NCBI GenBank assembly: GCA_973895155.1
Contig: OZ316898.1
Coordinates: 20,088,001-20,152,000 of the forward strand
DNA: 64,000 bases
Direction: 5' to 3'
From: Marsupella aquatica
Lineage: Eukaryota > Marchantiophyta
Below, in pieces: positions 10,811-22,197 of the stretch; within the stretch, counting starts at the first letter, position 1, and every line of letters begins with the position of its first letter. Under the pieces are notes generated by a model. That model was not told the DNA's origin and did no database searches. It worked only from the letters and a program-made list of their open reading frames with translations. Position numbers and translations under genes: made by a program.

Positions 10811-13149
10811 AATTACCACCTACAAAAGAGCTCAGTGAAAACCATACTTGTCTTTACAAAATTGGGGGACATTAAATCTTTGTTCCCCCTTCAATTGGGT
10901 CCCTTTGTTAAGTCTGTTTACTCTTGATGTAGGCAGAGTGATCACAACACCTGCAAAAAAAGAGTTGTAGTGTGCACATCAGAACTGAATTAATATAGGG
11001 AAGGAATTTGACTATTTGGAGTATTCATGGGGAGTTGGAAATGTGAATGAGAAAATACAACATAACTACAAACTATCTTCACTAGAAGTCTGTCTCCACA
11101 TCTGATCAGCAAAATATTGACAATAACACTTGGATGCCCTCTTAGTAGTGATGATACATATTCTACAATTTGAATTGCAAAAGTCACATAAAAATTACCT
11201 CAAAACTCAATCACTTTTTCACTTGCACTCAAGAAAGGAAACTTATCAAGCCAAATGAAATGGAATTATTCACATTTGCCCGGGCATTTGCCTTGAACTG
11301 CAGAATCCAAACAGACAGGAGTGATACAAATGTAAGGCATGAATTGCTTAGAACTAGTTGAGAATAGTTGAGACTTAAGCCTACATACAGAAACAAAAGT
11401 CACCTGTAGACTCAAACTTACTGATAGAACAACATGATCAAATCTTATACGATTCTAAACAAAAGTCGCATACTCAAACCTATAGATAGAATAACAACGT
11501 CTACACATAGAACAATGCCGCCTCTCTTGACAATAGCGGGACATTCATGAAAATTTTGAAACTTTGTGCCGACAAACTCCAACACCTGAACCCAACCTTG
11601 GGACTAGCAACCTGTACCTCAAATGGACATTTCTAGCTTGGCAAAGAGCCCTCCAAAGAAGCTTCTAGCAACGGACCATTTTAATCAACAATCTCAACAC
11701 ATCCTAACATTGCACAAGACTGATTTGAACTTGTGGATGAAGACTTCACAACACAAATCAAACTTGCTTTTCGGTCCAATATGACCAGGCCAGTTAAAAA
11801 GTAGAGAACTAAACTTTTGCCCTTCCTGTCCGACCTCAACCACACTCTTAAAATTCTTTACCTCAAAATTGATTGGGCAATGAACTATGTGCGGGACTAT
11901 GTGCCCCAACAATGTGTTAGAATTGGACAAGTAAAACCCCGCTTCATCAAGTAGACAGTGACAACTTACAAAGCATGGCGCCTGATCCTTGACAATTCAT
12001 GCAGTTGGAGCTCAATCTTGACGCTTCCTCACTTGCCAATAAAAGGAGACACAAAGCTCTTCTAATATGAATGCAATTATAGTGGCAAAAGAGACCTCAA
12101 TGTAGAACTTTCCTGTGCAGCATAAAAACCATCCAATTGGTTTGATTGATGCATGAAAATATTGTTTGTGAAATACACAAATATGAAAAGAAATCTTAGG
12201 TGATGCTTGGTTGCAATGTTATCAATGAGTTTTGAATGAGGGACGAGAACAACTTTATTCCTTGAGCTGGACTCAACGACGTTGGGTTTGCTTTCATAGG
12301 GTACCTTAGCGAGAAAAAACAATCAGACTTTCAGACTTTTATTCCTGAGCAATCTATCTTTTATATATGTGGTAAACGTTACACAATCAAACCTACTACT
12401 ATTTTCATGTCAAGAATTCTCTTTCTTGTGCGATGGTTGTTAAAACTATACTTATTGGTGATGCACATCCATCAAGTTTGTCCACTCCGATGTCACCTAG
12501 AGACTATTTGACAACATGACCAAAAGCAATGAGACTTTTATTCCTCGGTCTATCCTACAACTTAGTAAAAGAAGGTGTTATCTAATGATTGAATCCAAGC
12601 CATTTGGAATATTGCTAACATAATCTTACAATGATTTGTTTTGCTAAGACTCTACAGCCATTTCCCTGGATCAGCCTAAGATAATTCCTACACGACTTAG
12701 TTGACAGTCAGTAGGAAATGCACACGGCAAGATCGGAACCAAGATTTTGAAGAATCGTTATGAGCGTGCCGTGAGAGAGGAAGAAGATTCATCATAAGAT
12801 TGGATGGACATCAGGAAGGAGATGAGAGTATCTTAGGAAGCTGGAGAAAGGCAACAAGAATTAGTGATATTTTTTGTGATATCCACTAAGGCACGAGACA
12901 ATTTTCATTGGGCCCTTATTGAAAGATGATCTCTCCCTCCCTAGTGCAACGGAATGGTGCACAATGCAACTAACAACGCAGCTACAGTTAACATCTCTCA
13001 AGACATAGACAACACCTTACTATAGAGAGCTTTATGCGTCATTGATCTTTGAAGAGCTCGACAATTGATTTCTGATCAGACGCCAGATGGTCATAATAGT
13101 TCTTTTGGCATTGTGTCTCCCCATTGAATGTTGTTCAACGTAATTTAAC
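10811..13149. other. No gene recognised
   Basis: AT-rich DNA with only short open frames of low-complexity or non-protein-like composition. No transposon motif, RNA gene or long repeat was seen. Confidence 0.5.
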
Positions 13150-13312
13150 TAAGTTTGGATTTGTTGAGTACAATAGTTGAGCTGGAGAGGAGAGGGTAGA
13201 GATAGTGGAGTGAGAAAATTGTTGTCTCTCTGCTGAATGCTACTCACCATAATTGAATCAAGTTTTGGACTTGCAAGGACAGAAGTTGAGCTGGAGAGGA
13301 GAGGGTAGACAA
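13150..13312. repeat. Diverged tandem duplication, about 106-bp period
   Basis: The segment ending TTGAGCTGGAGAGGAGAGGG occurs at about 13178-13201 and again at 13284-13309, each preceded by a similar AAGTTTGGATTTG-like stretch. No coding role is evident. Confidence 0.5.
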
Positions 13313-13607
13313 GAGAGGAGATAGCGAACAAGAGAGATTGAAGAGGGTAACTTACAGGCAACGGAACATAAACTTGTAGTTGAGGGACTGCAAGAAGGGA
13401 TCAAAGGGACTGCAAGAAGTAGAGGAAGCCACCAAAGATGCAGACTCCTCTCCATTCGTCACTCCGGTTGTAGTTGCCTCGGGAGTTACCTTATGCAAAG
13501 TGAATTGCTCATCATAGTTACACACTAGTCCTTCCTTGATCTCCTTTAATAGCAATGACTCCCGTTGTTGCGACCACCTTAATCCCCTTGTTCTGATCGA
13601 TCAAAAT

Positions 13608-13715
13608 GATGCAAAGCTAATCAAGGACCTAAGAAGCCAATCAGATGCAAAGCTGATCAAGGACTTAAGAAGCCGATCAGATGCGAAGCTAATCAAGGAC
13701 TTAAGAAGCCGATCA
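13608..13715 (+). repeat. Three tandem copies of a 36-bp unit
   Basis: Units are at 13608-13643, 13644-13679 and 13680-13715, with only a few substitutions. The length is a multiple of three, and in one plus-strand frame each unit reads as DAKLIKDLRSRS or close to it. That frame is 113 codons long without recognisable domains, so whether it is translated is unknown. Confidence 0.85.
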
Positions 13716-13984
13716 GTCAAACAAATAATGACACAAAATGGAGCTTGGAAGCAACCCAATGTCCAGCAAGATGGAGAGGATGGACCGACTCCTCAAAAAC
13801 AAATCGACTTGAGCACCAAAAATGGATCGACACAACATCACAAAAATGGATCGGCACAACACAAACACATAGGGTGAAACAACAGCGGAAATGGCAACGA
13901 CACAACACACACGGTGAAACATCGACCGACTCCAGAAAGGTTCTAATCAAGCTGTGATAGTACACACTGTTTAGGCGCCCGGTC

Positions 13985-14230
13985 ACTTCACATCTACAGT
14001 ACAAGTCATTGTCAAATGAAATCACGCACAACTACATTTTCATCCAACTTAACGTTGCCTTACAACAGGCTAATCACAACGTATGAACCTATAAACGCAT
14101 TGACGGTATCGTCAACGTCAATGTGGCAACGTTAAGTATATCGTCATTGACGACATACTTAACGTTGTCTCATATGATGCTCGTTGCCTCGCAAGAAACT
14201 TGGTTATGCGTGTTCATGACGTTGTCGGGG
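13985..14230. repeat. Cluster of AACGTTG/CAACGTT-type motifs (left)
   Basis: About eight occurrences of AACGTTG, GACGTTG, TCAACGTCA or close variants fall in 250 bp. A 53-bp part (14152-14203) recurs in the same orientation at 19420-19472 with roughly three quarters identity. No coding sequence is apparent. Confidence 0.5.
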
Positions 14231-15285
14231 GAATCTTTAGTTCTTGGGAAGCACCGAACTCTTGTTTTTCCTATCTTGGAAGAAACCTTTCCAAAGTATG
14301 TATTTTTTCACCTCACATTACCCTTGCGATCCCCTTTGTCGATCAATTTCTCTCACCATTATCCTCTAAAATAGCTCTCACAGCCTTTGTCCCACTCTAC
14401 GATGAGCGACTTCCTCACACTAAGCCTTGAATCGGCCTATTCTCTTTCCACATAACCCAAGTCAAGTCATAGATTGTAATTTCCAATGAATCCTACAATT
14501 AGATAAATTAATTATAGAAAATAAAGACTATGATCTTAAGATTTACCATAGATGATATAATCACAGGCTCTGGCATCCTAAGCATAACATTGTATCTTTC
14601 ATCTTCATACTTTCTAACTAAAACATCTCTATAGTCAACCTTCTTACGACATACCACTCTAATGTCAATAGATGAAGGAAAATCAGACACATTATTAGGA
14701 AGCCTATTCAAATCTAACTTCGGTACATTTATGGGTTGTCTATTAAAATCCATCTAATATAAAATAAAAATAGTTACATTCCATTCATTTCCATAAACAA
14801 TAATCGGGTATACAAATGGTGCGTTGCTATTCATAATTGTTTCCATTAACTCAAACCCAAAATGATAAAGAAGATGCATTCTCATGGTATGCTTGCTACT
14901 TAAGACAATGAATTCTAATTAAGAAAGGATTGACAAATGGCACAGCAGGTGGGGGGTAAACTCTAGGTATTCCATTTATCATATTATTCATTACAAACAC
15001 ACTAAATTGATCTCAAGACTAATAAACATAAAACATAAAATAATTCTAAAGCCAACAATCAAGTTAGTAGCCAAGCATGGATGTAAATAATAAACAAGAC
15101 ATGTGCACAAGAGGGGAAGAGTTCCTTACAGTGTTGCAAGTCAACATGACAGATCAAACAATACAAATGAGGAGAGTGTGCTCCTCTTCACTTTATTTAT
15201 AGTGCCCCTTTGTGCTTTCCAAGAGGGCATGGATCGATGCCTTGACCCTTGGATGGAAGCCAAGTGGCAAGCATCAAGTACTTAT
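14231..15285. other. No gene recognised
   Basis: Only short open frames. A minus-strand frame at 14508-14753 (81 codons) has protein-like composition but matches nothing I recognise. Confidence 0.45.
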
Positions 15286-15289
15286 AAGT

Positions 15290-15370
15290 GTGCTAGTACT
15301 ATTCATAGTTGGTGGAACTACTGTGCGTAGTTGGTGGAATTATTACGCGTAATTGATGGAACTAGTATGC
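15290..15370. repeat. Left palindromic array of the pogo-like element (three copies)
   Basis: Three degenerate copies of a 26-27 bp unit with core ACTRTGCGTAGTTGGTGGA are found here. The same unit is repeated about eight times at 19005-19200. Confidence 0.7.
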
Positions 15371-16527
15371 ATACACTGCTCACCGCCATTAGTCTTATGT
15401 TACAAATAGTGTTATACTCAATTAATGTTAGTAAGTCTAAATCAAGTGAAGGGGTGTTTTGACAAGAAAATAAGAGTAATTGTGGATCTTTTGTAACCGT
15501 ACATAGTATTTGTGATTTATATTAGGTTATGGTAAAAGTGGACAGGTGTAGTTGACATGTCAGTCTGAAAGCTTGTTGACAACAACGTGGACCAATAAAG
15601 CCACATGCATTGGACAGCTAGTGTGATGGTTGCATGCATCACTAGCTCTCTACGTAATATTTTTTTTGATTTTCCTCACTATAGTAAGATTCTACTATGA
15701 ACATAAAATCTTATTGACTTTTGTTTGAAGCCATGCAAAAATGGGGGCAAAGTTTTGAGTCGCTCCAGATTGTACAATAGCTCTCTATCCTGACAATGAA
15801 TTTTCTGTTGTAAAGCTTTGTCGTGACAAGTCCACATGGGCAACATTTGATTGCAATCCCCTTTGAGAACGCCTGAATTTTCTCAAAATTACAAATCTCG
15901 TTGACTTTATTTGCCACCATGCAAGAACGGGGCAAAGCTACGGGGGAAATTTGAGCTCATAGTGCTCCGATCATTGATGTGATTCAAACATTGACAGATT
16001 GGAATGAATTGTGTGTCAATATAAGGGGCTGAAAGATTTATAACTTGCACATTTTAAATCTGGAAGGTTACCGTACGTCTTGCTTGCTAATCAAATTATT
16101 GATTATTGCATGCCCCTTTGAGACTTGTACGTAGCTGAGAATCAAGTTGATCTTTTGATTGATCTGCAAAGGCAATAGATAGAGAGTGTGCTTGTGTATT
16201 TTCAATGATTCACAGTTGGCTTCCTATCATCGAATTAGACCATTTTGAACAGCTGAGGCTGTTGTCAAGCTTTCTTGAGTATTTTTTGCATTTGCAAGAA
16301 ATAACGATCTGCAGCTAAGTTGATCCACGAGGTGAGGTGAGTAGCTTTGGTTTGATTAAAGCTGAATCTTTAGTTTGCTTTCAACTTATTTTCAATCCAT
16401 TTGATCAATCAAACATTGAGTTGAAGTGGAACTTGTGTCTGAGCGACAATTTTTCAATCTTGTGAGCTTGCAGGTCCAGGTGCAGGTCAGGGTACGTGTT
16501 CAAGTTAGTTCAAGCTATTGATCATAG
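15371..16527. other. Non-coding stretch upstream of the pogo-like transposase
   Basis: No protein-like frame. It lies inside the presumed element and probably contains its promoter. Two similar pieces near 15695-15735 and 15885-15925 share AAATCT(T/C)(A/G)TTGACTTT. Confidence 0.4.
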
Positions 16528-18435
16528 ATGGGCTCATATGGCTCTCCCCTTTTAAGTGCATGGAGATATGCAAGGCAGCCCTTGCCTCCGGTTCTGTCCA
16601 CTGAAGAGGCTGAACATGGAACCGAAGAGCAGCAAGAGCAAGTCAACCAGCAACCACTATCGATTCAGGCTGAAAGATCTCGTACATTACAACATGTCTG
16701 CACTAAGGCCCAACGAGTGAAGGTCATTAAGTGGATGCAGGCTATAGTTCAATTTAGAGGAGGAGAGGAACGATTGATTGCCACCGATGCAATTAAACAA
16801 TTTCCAAAGTGTTTTTGTTCTGCTAGTGCAACTGCAAACATTGTGAAGGCATCACAATGGTGGAAGGAACGGGAAAGTATTTTGGAATCTTTCAAGGTAG
16901 ACAAGATGTGTGTGAGCCGATCATTTCGTGATGGGAGGAAACAGAGAGAGTTGAAGGCAGGTCCAGGTAGGGGGAGGAAAGCAGCCGCTTGGACTACTTG
17001 GTTGTATCCTATCGTGAGAGATGAGTTTGAAAGATTAAGGTATGTAGGCCTAAAATTCTCACCCAAGGTACTCCTTCTAGTTGCTAAAAATGCATTAGTG
17101 ACAAACAATCATCCCACTTTCTTTCCGCAAGCTATCTTGGATGAAGATCCAAGACCTCTGACAGATAGAATAACCCCCAGGTGGGTCCAACAGTTCCAAG
17201 AGCGAAATAACATTGTCCATCATTCTCAGACCGGTAAACTTATGGTTTCCCCTGCCAAGCAAGAGTTCATAGAGAGACGAGTAGCTTTCCACATGGGATT
17301 TCTTGCACGTGGTTTTAGATCTGGAATCTTGGATGAGAATGACCAAGAGAATATGGATGAGACTCACTTTTGTGTCAATATGGACAACGGGAAGACGTTA
17401 GGTTTCAGAGGAGACAAAAATGTGAAATATGCAGATATTGTTAGTGGAGGAGTTGGAATTACCATGGTAGTAAAAGTCACAAGAGGGGTTCGAGGGAAAA
17501 TTGGGACCCCTTTCATGATTTTTTAGAATGATCATTGTTCTTATCCGATTAGGGGAGTTCTTGATAATGTGCCAGGTGTATGCTACCGCTCCACAACATC
17601 CTCGTTTATGACTTCAAAATGTCTGACAAAATATTACAAGGATGGGAGGGTCAATTGGGCAGATCCTAGTGGACATAGGAAAGTCCAATGGATGGATAAC
17701 TACCTAGGGCACAAAATTCTTCCGGATACCGAGACAGCCTTGGAGCACATTAACATGGAGGTGAGAAGATTCCCTGATAATGCTACTCACTTGGTACAAT
17801 CTTGCGATAGCTTTGTAATTTCAAAAATCAAAGATGCCTGGACACGAAGGTGGGAGGTGAAGAAAATGGAGCTGATCAGGGATAGTCAATGGCATGGTGA
17901 TGGAAGGCATGGTACAAGTGGTATGCTCATTAATCCAGGGAAATCTTTTTTCTTGCAATTGGCAGTTGACTCTGTACGTGATGTCAACAGGCAGGTTGAC
18001 AAACATTACGAAATAAGTTATGCCAGAAAATCTATGATTAGAACTGGTCTCTCCTTAAATCTCAATGGGCTATGGGAAGAGGAGCAACTTTCACCAGAAT
18101 TACAGCAAGTCATTGAGAAATATCGATGGAATTTTAACAAAGGGTTGCAAGGTCTGTTAGATATTGATCCACGATTGCCCCTAACAGAAATTCCTTTGAA
18201 TGTTGGAGAACCCTCAGCTCAAGAAGACCTTGACAGTGATGAAGTTGATGAGCTTGACAGTGACAAAAATGAGGACTCCCTGCAATTGCCTCACGAACCT
18301 GAACCACTGGAGGCGCTTGAGAATGGAGAGCCAGTAGAGATTGAACCAATAGCACCGATAGAGAACTCTGCAAATGCTGAGTTTTGGGAATACCTTTCCT
18401 CCCAGTATGGTTTAGACGAAAATGCTTCAAATTGA
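16528..18435 (+). pseudogene. pogo/Tigger-like DDE transposase with one internal stop
   Basis: One frame of 635 residues from an ATG at 16528 is interrupted only by TAG at 17524-17526. The N-terminal third has a helix-turn-helix-like region (residues about 55-170), then the DDE_1-type catalytic core: first Asp in NMDETHF (about 17356), second in VQWMDNYLGH (about 17695), third in LVQSCDSFVISKIKDAW (about 17806). The D-D-D spacing and the phrase SYPIRGVLDNVPGVCYRS fit pogo-type transposases, known from oomycetes, fungi and early land plants. These enzymes cut and paste DNA at TA sites. The C-terminus is acidic (SDEVDELDSDKNEDS). The stop lies between the first and second catalytic residues, so a normal product is not expected from this copy. 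Confidence 0.85.
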
Positions 18436-19004
18436 CATGTTCAGTTTTGAATATTTTGTATTTGCAGTTTACCCGGGCCTTGACCAATTTTGTAATTGAT
18501 AGTTATTCAAAGGAAAATATTATTTGTTAATTGCAATTTGAAAGATTCTGCGCACATCGCTCACAACGCGTTTGCAATTGATTCTTAAATTGATTCACAT
18601 AATATTTACTTTGATAGTTAGTGACATCATCGCTGGTGAGATCAACAGTTTCCACGACTTTTTGAGCATTTTGGGGAAGAAAACAAATATGTTTTTGGCA
18701 GATCTATGAGGACAGGTGTCTATTTTGAGTGCATAAGTTTTCAGTGCAATGGGGATTCACAAATACAGTACAGTAGTGTTTTTCCATACCCCTAAATTTT
18801 AATTTCATATCATAATGATGTTTTGCAAACACTGTGAATTAATCTTACCAAAACTTGAATTAGCATTAGCCACATTCTATTTAATGCGCATGTAAATAGT
18901 GTCACTCCAAAATTAACATTGGTAAGGTTAAATCTCGATAGGTCCAAATCTTGAGCACTCACCCAAATAGAATTAGTAAGACTAATCACGGTTAAGAGTG
19001 TAAT
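18436..19004. other. Non-coding stretch downstream of the pogo-like transposase
   Basis: AT-rich with no reading frame of interest; presumably the 3' part of the element. Confidence 0.4.
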
Positions 19005-19200
19005 TGATGCAACTACTATGCATAGTTGGTGAAATTATTACATGTAATTGGTGCAACTGCTATGCATAATTGGTGCAACTACTATGCGTAGTTGGTGAAA
19101 CTACTATGCGTAATTGGCGCAACTACTATGTGTAGTTGGTAGAATTACTATGCATAATTGGTAAAACTACTATGCATAAATGGTGGAACTACTATATACC
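19005..19200. repeat. Right palindromic array of the pogo-like element (about eight copies)
   Basis: About eight tandem copies of a 26-27 bp unit, GGTGCAACTACTATGCGTAG followed by TT. The core AACTAC-TATGC-GTAGTT is an inverted repeat. Copies differ by a few bases, and several show paired changes that keep the symmetry (TATGCATAGTT, TATGCATAATT). It matches the array at 15290-15370. Confidence 0.8.
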
Positions 19201-19329
19201 ATTGTAAAATGTACACACTGCATATAGAATATAACATATATGCTCTAATAGTACTACTATGAAGCTCTTAAGTAAAACCTTTTTCACATAAACTGAAATA
19301 ACACAATATGGATTCTAGCCTTCTAAAGG

Positions 19330-19700
19330 GAATCCCCACGACAACGTCCAGTACATCGTTACAGTTCAGAGCTAATATAGATGCCCTTCTTAAGTTAACG
19401 TTGCCTGATAAGACGTTGAGACATACTTAACGGCGTCTCACACAATGCTCATTGCCTCGTCGGAAACTAGGTAACCTTAAAGCGTAGTCTTTAACGACGT
19501 TCAATACAGAGCTTTAGACGATGTAAGAGTGCTATCTTGTTATAAGCGTGGTAAAATACGGTTCATTTGCGGATGTTAATATGTATTATGTCTAAGTAGA
19601 AGACGTAAGTTCAATGGGTCTAACGACGTGAATGAATAAACAAGGCTCAGACCTTGGTACATTATGGATACGCGGACCCTGCCATACAACGTTATTGTAG
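19330..19700. repeat. Cluster of AACGTTG-type motifs (right), first part
   Basis: Motifs TTAACGTTG, AGACGTTG, ACGACGTT and CAACGTTATTG recur here. They also occur at about 20680-20890 and 22330-22345, and in the left cluster at 13985-14230. Bases 19420-19472 are a direct, not inverted, copy of 14152-14203. Confidence 0.5.
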
Positions 19701-19899
19701 GTTATAAACACACTTCAGGTCTACATTGGGGTGAGTTTTATTTTGGTGGGCGGTTGGGGTTTTGGGATACATATTCAATATGCATATAGTATAGACGTTG
19801 TAATCCGAGAAAAGTGTGTCATATTAGATAATATTGTTATGGGCCAAAGATGTACAAAATGGAGGATGAAGTCCGGCAAGTAAAATACTAGGCTATACC

Positions 19900-22197
19900 C
19901 TAGTGACGCTGAGTCCGACTGGTATCACGTCCAGACCTCCGTGTAGAACTGGGTTGTACACCTCTCGGGCGCAACTCGTACCTGGTGACATCCTCCTCTA
20001 AGCTAGTGGTAGTGGGGGACAACGTATTTGCCTGTGTCGCAGCCCTATGAGTAGTCACTGGCCTACTCCCCTTAGTGTGTGGAGGTCCCGTAGTGTCATC
20101 ACTCCCTAAACTACTCCTCCTCCTCTCCCTCTCCCTCCCCCTCCGTCTATCTGACCTATCTCTCCCTCTCTCCCTCTTTCTCCCTCCCTCAACTCTCTCT
20201 CTCTCCCTCCGGCCTTGGCCACTAGCATGCCCCCTATGAGTCTCTGCTTGAGGGAATAGATCATGAGAAGACCTAGCCTGTCGCCTGGCCTTCATACCCA
20301 CTATATCCTCCTGCCCGCAATCTACTAGGGCCTCCTCCTGCGAACCCTCCTCGTGCGGTACCCTGGCTGGCAAGTGATCCTCAGGGATGGGCCGTGCCAC
20401 CAAGCCCTCCGGAGGAGTCCAATCCTCCACCTGCATGATAGCATTCCGGTCAATTCATGTCCACAGAGTAGGCCCAAAGTCACCTACAACCTAGCATTCA
20501 CTTTAGCTCTTACCCGGTGATCCTCCGGGACTGAGGCCAACTTGGCCCATAGCGCTGCCGGGCCATACCATTTCGAGTACAGTTGCTCCTCCTCCAACGG
20601 CTCGACATTGACTCCAAACTTGCGTTTCTATGGGAAACCAAAGAACATCGTATGATAGTACATATTGAACCCTGTCAAGATAGATGTTAACGTTGTTTCA
20701 TGCGTTGCTAAACTATTTAATGTCGCTCTAACGATGTGTAGAGCAAAGTGGCATATGTAACGTCGCTATAACAATGTTAAGAGTAAAGTACATCTTCGGA
20801 TAAGTTGTAAAGCAAAGTTAACGTTGTTGTGGGCGACGTTATTCAGGGATCAGGCGATGTAATTTCAAAAGCACGACGTTAGACTATGGTTTACACCGGA
20901 GCAGCCAAATGAAAACATGGAAGTTGGGTCCGAGACTTACATAGGTTGCGAGGAACCCTCGCCATCCTCCTTGCCCCCAAAAATTGGTTACTAGAAGACG
21001 TTCACTATTCTTTCAAGCTGCAGTGGCTTTGTCACCCATGTGCACTCGTTTTCCTACTGGGGTGTCTGGGGGTGCTTCAAGTTCAGACACTATCAAATTG
21101 AAGTCCGACTCGGTCATCCCTTCAGGCTTACAGTACTGCCTTGTCTGCTCACATTTCATTGCTCGGACCTTGCTTCTCCACCTGAATCTTTTGTCAACAA
21201 GGAAACTCACAATCTTCTACCTGATGTGTCAAAAATCAATCTCTCTGCCATTCTTGAATCCGGCCTGTATGTCATTGAGGAGTACTTGAAACTTCTTTGT
21301 ATTGTGCACCAAGTCCTTCCAAGTCGTCCACCCAGGGCAGTGTTTCGTACAATAGACTTGCACTCAATTTGTTAGTGCCTTCTCATCAAGCACCTCTGGC
21401 TTCGCATCAAAAGCAACCAGGCTGATTACCGATAGTTGTTCTTTGCTGGCAGGAGTAGCAACGGTTCGCTGAGGAGAAGCTTGCCAATGACCTCCTCCCG
21501 TTGAATGTGAATGTCGAGGTGACCTTTGACCTCTCCTATCTCTGTCCGCCCTTGAATCTCTATCAGCCCTTTTTCTCTTGTGTGTGCTGCTCCTATCTCT
21601 CTCTCTCTATGCTCCTTTCCCTTCCCTTTTTTTTGTCTCCTCTCAATGCTACTATTGCTACTCAAAGAACGGGAACGACGTTGCCTTCTGTGTGTCCTTA
21701 ACTCTCTGCTATCATCGTTAGGCTCATATCTTTGAATCCTCACTTGGCGCTCTTGATGGGAGTAACAGAGGGTGGTTGTGAATCCGGCTCCATCCCAGGG
21801 AACGAGGGATCGTCCCACACATCATCCAGCAAGGACAGGAAGGAAGGAAGAGGATCAACTAATGCCCCCAAGATCCCCCACTAACTCTGTAGCTTGAATG
21901 TCGGGCTCAACGTCTGATGCTGGAGCGTTCTCTTCTATGTTCCAAAAATCGTGACACCTTTGCCCCAGTGCCTCCCATGAATTTCCAACTCGGATTGAAA
22001 GCATCAACCAGTGAATATGTTGACCGCAAAGCTGTTTGAACCTTCTCCACCTCCTCTGGGTCTTCCATGGACACTTTCATAGCATCAAAGTTGATACTGA
22101 GAGGCAGATAAGTTGGATGTGACATTGAGGCTAGACTTGGAGCGAATGTAGATGACCTTGAGAAAGAGTAGAGCTTCAGTAGAGCACAGTAGAGCAC
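19900..22197 (-). pseudogene. Arg/Ser-rich reading frames, possible multi-exon gene of unknown family
   Basis: Several minus-strand blocks look protein-like and share one orientation: 22197-21907, 21818-21426, about 21310-21013 (with two stops), about 20650-20460 and 20436-19900. The first has VEKVQTALRSTYSLVDAFNP. Both 21818-21426 and 20436-19900 are rich in Arg, Ser and Glu repeats (for example RERERVEGGRKRERGRDRSD), reminiscent of RS-type nuclear proteins or disordered nucleic-acid-binding tails. The 21.0-kb block has KIVSFLVDKRFRWRSKV. I could not define splice sites with confidence. AACGTYG motifs lie between the blocks, which suggests that the gene belongs to a mobile element. The family is unrecognised; low complexity could also create chance frames. 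Confidence 0.3.

Larger units (their letters stand above)
15290..19200 (+). mobile_element. pogo/Tigger-like element bounded by palindromic arrays
   Basis: A pogo-type transposase frame lies between two arrays of the same near-palindrome, AACTACTATGCGTAGTT, at 15290-15370 and 19005-19200. Shared arrays on both sides of one transposase suggest subterminal repeats of a single element of about 4 kb. Exact termini and the expected TA target duplication were not found, so the limits are only the outer edges of the arrays. Confidence 0.45.
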
